Of a stretch of 64,000 nt of DNA, positions 58,921 to 64,000 are shown in pieces. How positions within the stretch are numbered: the stretch's first letter is position 1; the number at the start of each line of letters is the position of its first letter. The DNA is from Neptuniibacter marinus. GTDB lineage: Bacteria > Pseudomonadota > Gammaproteobacteria > Pseudomonadales > Balneatricaceae. A program made the position numbers and the translations under genes. The DNA lies in contig NZ_LUTR01000008.1 in the NCBI RefSeq assembly GCF_001597725.1, positions 44,466 through 108,465 on the forward strand, read 5' to 3'. Below the pieces are notes generated by a model that was not told where the DNA came from, did no database searches, and saw only the letters and a list, made by a program, of their open reading frames with translations.

Positions 58921-60111
58921 ATGGCTTGGAATGAGCCTGGTAATAATGATAATAAAGATCCTTGGGGTAGTGGTAATAACAACCGTGGGGGCAATAAAGG
59001 TGGTGGAGATCAGGGGCCGCCAGACTTAGATGAGGCGTTACGGAAATTACAAGATAAGCTGAGTGGTATTTTTGGTGGTTCTGGTAAACGTAGTACTGGA
59101 AATGGCGGTGGTTCAAGCACCCCCTCGGGTGGTGCTGGCTTGTTCTGGATTATTGCGCTTATTGCTATCGTGATCTGGGCTGGTATGGGGGTGTATACCG
59201 TCGATCAGCAAGAACGAGGTGTAGTGCTACGTTTAGGTAAGTATAACGATACTGTTGGCCCTGGTTTGCAGTGGAATCCGCCGTTAATTGATCTGGTTGA
59301 AAAAGTAAACGTAACGCGTGTACGTACGCGTGATCATCGTGCGCTTATGTTGACTAAAGATGAAAATATTGTGGATGTTGAAATGACGGTTCAGTACGTT
59401 ATTACTGACGCCAAAGGTTTTGTGCTAACCGTTAGAGATCCTGAAGCGAGTCTTTCTAATGCTGCAGAATCTGCACTTCGTCATGTGGTTGGTTCTACCA
59501 ATATGCATTCAATCTTAACCCAAGGTCGTGAGCAGCTGTCTATTCAAGTGCAGGAACGCTTGCAGGGTTATATGGCTGATTATGGTACAGGTCTGCGTAT
59601 ATCTAAGGTCAATATTAAAGAGGCTAAAGCACCTAACCAGGTTCAAGATGCATTCGATGATGTGATCAAGGCGCGAGAAGATGAGCAGCGTGTTAAAAAC
59701 GAAGCTGAATCTTATGCGAATGGTATTATTCCAGAGGCTCGTGGTCAGGCGCAGCGTGTGTTAGAAGAAGCAAGTGCATATAAAGAGCAGGTTGTTGCCC
59801 GCTCTGAAGGTGATGCTAAGCGTTTTACGGCATTGTTGACTGAGTATGAAAAGGCTCCTGATGTTACTCGTGAACGTTTGTATTTAGATACAATGCAGGA
59901 GGTGCTTGCTGCTAATCCTAAGGTTCTTGTAGATGTTGAGGGTGGTAATAACATGATGTATTTACCGCTTGATAAGATTATGCAGAATCGTCCGGTATCG
60001 GCAGATGCTAATTCGCCAGTTCGTCTAGATAGTCAAAGCTTGAGAGAAGTGACTGATCAGGTGGTGGATGAGCTTCGTATAAGACAGAGTACACGTAGGG
60101 AGGGTCGATAA
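58921..60111 (+). CDS. hflK: HflK, subunit of FtsH-regulating complex
   Basis: A 396-residue band 7 protein that with HflC surrounds the FtsH protease. A Gly/Asn-rich cytoplasmic N-terminus (about 1-70) precedes a membrane helix at about 75-95 (FWIIALIAIVIWAGMGVY), then the SPFH domain and coiled coil. Its stop overlaps the hflC start by one base (TAATG). The Gly-rich tail is typical of HflK. Confidence 0.97.
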   Translation: MAWNEPGNNDNKDPWGSGNNNRGGNKGGGDQGPPDLDEALRKLQDKLSGIFGGSGKRSTGNGGGSSTPSGGAGLFWIIALIAIVIWAGMGVYTVDQQERGVVLRLGKYNDTVGPGLQWNPPLIDLVEKVNVTRVRTRDHRALMLTKDENIVDVEMTVQYVITDAKGFVLTVRDPEASLSNAAESALRHVVGSTNMHSILTQGREQLSIQVQERLQGYMADYGTGLRISKVNIKEAKAPNQVQDAFDDVIKAREDEQRVKNEAESYANGIIPEARGQAQRVLEEASAYKEQVVARSEGDAKRFTALLTEYEKAPDVTRERLYLDTMQEVLAANPKVLVDVEGGNNMMYLPLDKIMQNRPVSADANSPVRLDSQSLREVTDQVVDELRIRQSTRREGR

Positions 60112-60983
60112 TGCAATCTAAATCTATGGTAGGCCTAGCTTTACTGGCTGTTGTTGTTTTGTTGGCTCAAAGCTCTCTTTATATTGTTAAAGAAACTGAA
60201 CGTGCAGTATTGCTGAAGTTTGGTGAAGTTTCTGAGGCTGATGTTGCTCCGGGATTGCACTTTAAAATTCCGGTTATGAATAAAGTGCGTAAATTTGATT
60301 CGCGTATTTTAACGTTGGACACGCGTCCGCAAGCGTATTTGACGCTAGAGAAAAAGCGTTTGATCGTTGATTCTTTTGTTAAATGGCGTGTATCAGATGT
60401 GCAAAAGTTCTATACGGCTACATCAGGTGATGCACTGAAAGCGGCCCAATTGCTGTCTGACCGTGTTGATACAGGTTTACGTAATCAGTTTGGTGAGCGT
60501 ACTGTTACTGAGGTTGTGTCAGGTGAGCGTGAAGAGTTGATGCGTGAACTGACTAATAAGTTGAGTTCAATAGCGATCCAGGAATTTGGTGTTGAAGTGG
60601 TTGATGTACGTGTTAAACGTATTGATCTACCGCAAGAGGTATCTGAATCAGTTTATGGACGTATGCGTTCAGAGCGTGAGCTTGAAGCTCGTGAGCTTCG
60701 TTCTCGTGGTAAAGAGTTAGCGGAAGGTATCCGTGCGGATGCTGACCGTCAAAGAACGGTTATTGAGGCTGAAGCTTATCGTGAATCTGAAGAGCTTCGC
60801 GGTGAGGGTGATGCGGTTGCGGCAAATAACTACTCTAAAGCCTATTCAGCTAACCCAGAGTTCTACTCTTTCTATCGTAGCTTGCAGGCGTATCGCGAGT
60901 CATTTTCTCAAAGTGGCGATGTGCTTGTCTTAAAGCCTGATAGCGATTTCTTTAAGTACATGGGGCAGCCTAGTGTACGTTAA
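60111..60983 (+). CDS. hflC: HflC, subunit of FtsH-regulating complex
   Basis: A 290-residue band 7 protein that partners HflK. It has an N-terminal helix (about 5-22, MVGLALLAVVVLLAQSSLYIV), an SPFH domain (VLLKFGEVSEADVAPGLHFK) and a coiled-coil region near 215-260 (EAYRESEELRGEGDAVA). It overlaps hflK by one base. It is followed by two hairpins before the next gene. Confidence 0.97.
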   Translation: MQSKSMVGLALLAVVVLLAQSSLYIVKETERAVLLKFGEVSEADVAPGLHFKIPVMNKVRKFDSRILTLDTRPQAYLTLEKKRLIVDSFVKWRVSDVQKFYTATSGDALKAAQLLSDRVDTGLRNQFGERTVTEVVSGEREELMRELTNKLSSIAIQEFGVEVVDVRVKRIDLPQEVSESVYGRMRSERELEARELRSRGKELAEGIRADADRQRTVIEAEAYRESEELRGEGDAVAANNYSKAYSANPEFYSFYRSLQAYRESFSQSGDVLVLKPDSDFFKYMGQPSVR

Positions 60984-61017
60984 GAAATGTTGATGTAAAA
61001 ATGCACAAAAAAACGGT

Positions 61018-61039
61018 TCAGGGGAAGGCATTCCCCTGA
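61018..61039. terminator. 9-bp hairpin after hflC
   Basis: TCAGGGGAA (61018-61026) and its exact complement (61031-61039) flank a 4-base loop. It lies ahead of a second hairpin with a T run and may be part of the same termination region. Confidence 0.55.
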
Positions 61040-61060
61040 TTCCGTGATAGAATACGGCAG

Positions 61061-61083
61061 CCGGGTTAAAGCCCGGTTTTTTT
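61061..61083 (+). terminator. rho-independent terminator
   Basis: CCGGG and CCCGG with a G-U pair flank a short loop, followed by seven T. It separates hflC from the small membrane protein gene. Confidence 0.78.
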
Positions 61084-61110
61084 GTGTGATAAGATTGGGG
61101 ATATTAAGTA

Positions 61111-61308
61111 GTGTCATCTGAATTAGTTGATGGTTTGGTGATTGGTTTCTGCTTGATGCTTATACTCGAAGGTATTATTCCATTCCTCTATCCGCAGCGT
61201 TGGCGCAATCTTGTTCAGCAGCTTGCGCTTGTCAGTGACCGATCTCTGCGTTTTATCGGCCTTGGCAGTATGCTACTAGGGGTTTTTCTTCTCTACCTAG
61301 TTCATTAA
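61111..61308 (+). CDS. DUF2065 small membrane protein (YjeT-like)
   Basis: A 65-residue protein with two hydrophobic helices (LVIGFCLMLILEGIIPFLYP and FIGLGSMLLGVFLLYLV) separated by a basic loop, the layout of DUF2065/YjeT. It starts with GTG. It lies between hflC and hisZ, as yjeT follows hflC in related genomes. The role is unknown. Confidence 0.88.
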   Translation: MSSELVDGLVIGFCLMLILEGIIPFLYPQRWRNLVQQLALVSDRSLRFIGLGSMLLGVFLLYLVH

Positions 61309-61374
61309 AGATTTATTGAAGTATCGGGTATTTGCCCGGTGTGATGTTTTTTTTTGAGATATACGGAGTACCAC

Positions 61375-62550
61375 ATGGCATTGGCAGATCGTTGGCTGCT
61401 ACCGGAAGGTGTGCAAGAACTTCTTCCTTCGCAAGCCCGTCGCGTTGAAATTTTACGTAGGCGTCTATTGGATCTGTACGAACATTGGGGTTATGAGCTC
61501 GTTATGCCTCCCTTGTTTGAGCACCTAGAATCTCTGCTTACTGGTGTTGGTCGTGATTTAGAGCTCAATACGGTTAAAGCTACGGATCAGATGAGTGGCC
61601 ATTTGATCGGTGTACGTGCAGATATTACGCCTCAAGTTGCACGTATAGATGCTCACCGTTTGCGTGAATCGGGAGCAACACGTCTTTGTTATGCTGGTCC
61701 TGTTGTTCATGCTATGCCAGCACAGCCCTTAGCTTCACGTAATCCTCTGCAAATTGGTGCTGAACTTTATGGTCACTCAGGTATTGAGAGTGATGTAGAG
61801 GTTATCTCTCTTATGGTTGAGACTATGCAGGTAGTAGGTCTTGAGCATGAGCTGAGTATAGATTTAGGTCATGTAGGTGTGTTTACTGGGTTAATGGAGA
61901 TAGCTGAGCTGACTGACCAGCAGCAAGATCAGTATCTAGATATATTAAGCCGTAAGGCTTTGCCAGAATTAGAAGTGTTTGTAGCCTCCTTAGATGCGCA
62001 GCCTATCATTGCTCAGTGTTTATTAGCGTTACCACGTTTAAACGGTGGTGTAGAAGTGCTTTCTCGTGCTCGTACATTATTTGCTGAAGCGCCGAAGCGC
62101 GTACTCGATGCAATTGAGTATTTGCAGCAATTAGCTGATCGTATTGCGTTACGTTTCCCTGAATTGGATCAATATTTTGATCTGAGTGAATTACGTGGTT
62201 ATAACTATCACACGGGTGTTGTTTTTGCTGCGTATACCCCAGCGTTTGGGCAAGCGATTGCTAAAGGCGGTCGTTATGATGAAATTGGCCGAGATTTTGG
62301 TCGTGCGCGCCCTGCAACGGGTTTTAGTGCTGATTTGCATAGACTGGTTGAGCTCTCTAAAGAGGTTGCTTCGAGTCTTGAGGTAGTTTTGGCGCCAGTT
62401 GAGGAAGATGCTTCGCTTTTAAATAAAGTGAAACAGCTCCGTTCAGAGGGTGTTTGTGTGATTTATGCGTTGTCTGGTGTTGAATCGGCAGCAAAGTGTA
62501 CCGCTCAGTTAGTGCGGTGTAATGGTGAATGGATCGTTAGTGATCTGTAA
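61375..62550 (+). CDS. hisZ: ATP phosphoribosyltransferase regulatory subunit
   Basis: A 391-residue paralogue of histidyl-tRNA synthetase that is required with the short HisG for the first step of histidine synthesis. It has the HisRS-like core (DRWLLPEGVQELLPSQARR, RADITPQVARID, GGRYDEIG) but lacks the anticodon-binding domain. ATG 61375 has GGAG upstream; the frame extends 7 codons further. It precedes purA as in Pseudomonas-like genomes. hisG is not in this window. Confidence 0.95.
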   Translation: MALADRWLLPEGVQELLPSQARRVEILRRRLLDLYEHWGYELVMPPLFEHLESLLTGVGRDLELNTVKATDQMSGHLIGVRADITPQVARIDAHRLRESGATRLCYAGPVVHAMPAQPLASRNPLQIGAELYGHSGIESDVEVISLMVETMQVVGLEHELSIDLGHVGVFTGLMEIAELTDQQQDQYLDILSRKALPELEVFVASLDAQPIIAQCLLALPRLNGGVEVLSRARTLFAEAPKRVLDAIEYLQQLADRIALRFPELDQYFDLSELRGYNYHTGVVFAAYTPAFGQAIAKGGRYDEIGRDFGRARPATGFSADLHRLVELSKEVASSLEVVLAPVEEDASLLNKVKQLRSEGVCVIYALSGVESAAKCTAQLVRCNGEWIVSDL

Positions 62551-62583
62551 CTTGTATTAAATTTTTTAAGTAATCTCAAGTAG

Positions 62584-63885
<1,302 letters not shown>

Positions 63886-63901
63886 TGGTTCGTTCAGATA
63901 T

Positions 63902-64000
63902 AAAAAAACCGGCATTAGCCCACTGCTGTCCCATAGTTTTGGATGGTAAATGAAAAAGCCTGAGATCCACTGGTAAACTGTTGTTACCACACACCAGTTA
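63902..64000. other. truncated purA terminator and possible insertion boundary
   Basis: Seven A then CCGGC, a short loop and GCC (63902-63920) look like the left arm and the first bases of the right arm of a terminator, but the expected GG and T run are missing. From 63921 the sequence is unrelated and runs off the window. An insertion element could start here. This is an inference. Confidence 0.35.

Overview
The window is chromosomal DNA from a gammaproteobacterium, most likely a marine member of the Oceanospirillaceae (Neptunomonas, Amphritea or Marinomonas type). The evidence is the conserved block rsgA / orn / queG / nnr / tsaE / amiB / mutL / miaA / hfq / hflX / hflK / hflC / yjeT / hisZ / purA, the nearby ygfZ-psd-sulfurtransferase group, the lptFG-pepA-holC-valS cluster, an NhaD sodium/proton antiporter and a phasin. 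The genus is an inference. I saw no rRNA, tRNA, CRISPR array or prophage.

Layout. 1-4026 (minus): two-gene RND efflux operon, the permease cut by the window edge. 4260-9320: alpha/beta hydrolase, glycerate-kinase-like protein, lipoprotein, pdxH with an overlapping carboxylesterase, SlyD-type isomerase and a Pmp3-like membrane peptide. 9384-13026 is an accessory stretch of small genes: an 88-residue orphan, a long AT-rich gap, a 41-residue membrane protein downstream of two FNR/ANR-like boxes, a 65-residue orphan, rlmG, and a ribbon-helix-helix protein followed by a 38-residue polycationic peptide. 13027-20804: band 7/NfeD pair, YgjP metallopeptidase, DUF2726 protein, secreted subtilisin, LysE exporter, a 734-base gap carrying two perfect DnaA boxes in a near-repeat, a DUF302 protein and an unknown membrane protein. 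20959-23241: a periplasmic DsrE-like protein, then two decaying genes (DUF2726 and NERD).

23242-48961: EamA transporter, valS-holC-pepA, lptFG, RDD protein, YeeE/YedE transporter, Sel1 protein, gloA, phasin, flavodoxin, nhaD, prfB-lysS, a small membrane protein with ung, a diguanylate cyclase, ygfZ, psd, sulfurtransferase, HDOD-GAF protein and rsgA. 49133-63885 is the housekeeping block for RNA turnover, tRNA modification (queG, tsaE, miaA), mismatch repair, cell-wall amidase, Hfq, HflX/HflKC, HisZ and PurA. After purA an apparently truncated terminator suggests an insertion at the window edge.

Most of the window is ordinary core genome. The least explained parts are the small basic peptide pair at 12364-12720, the FNR-like-box membrane peptide at 10242-10367, the DnaA-box repeat at 18592-18848, the palindrome before the EamA gene, and the loss of the usual RF2 programmed frameshift in prfB.
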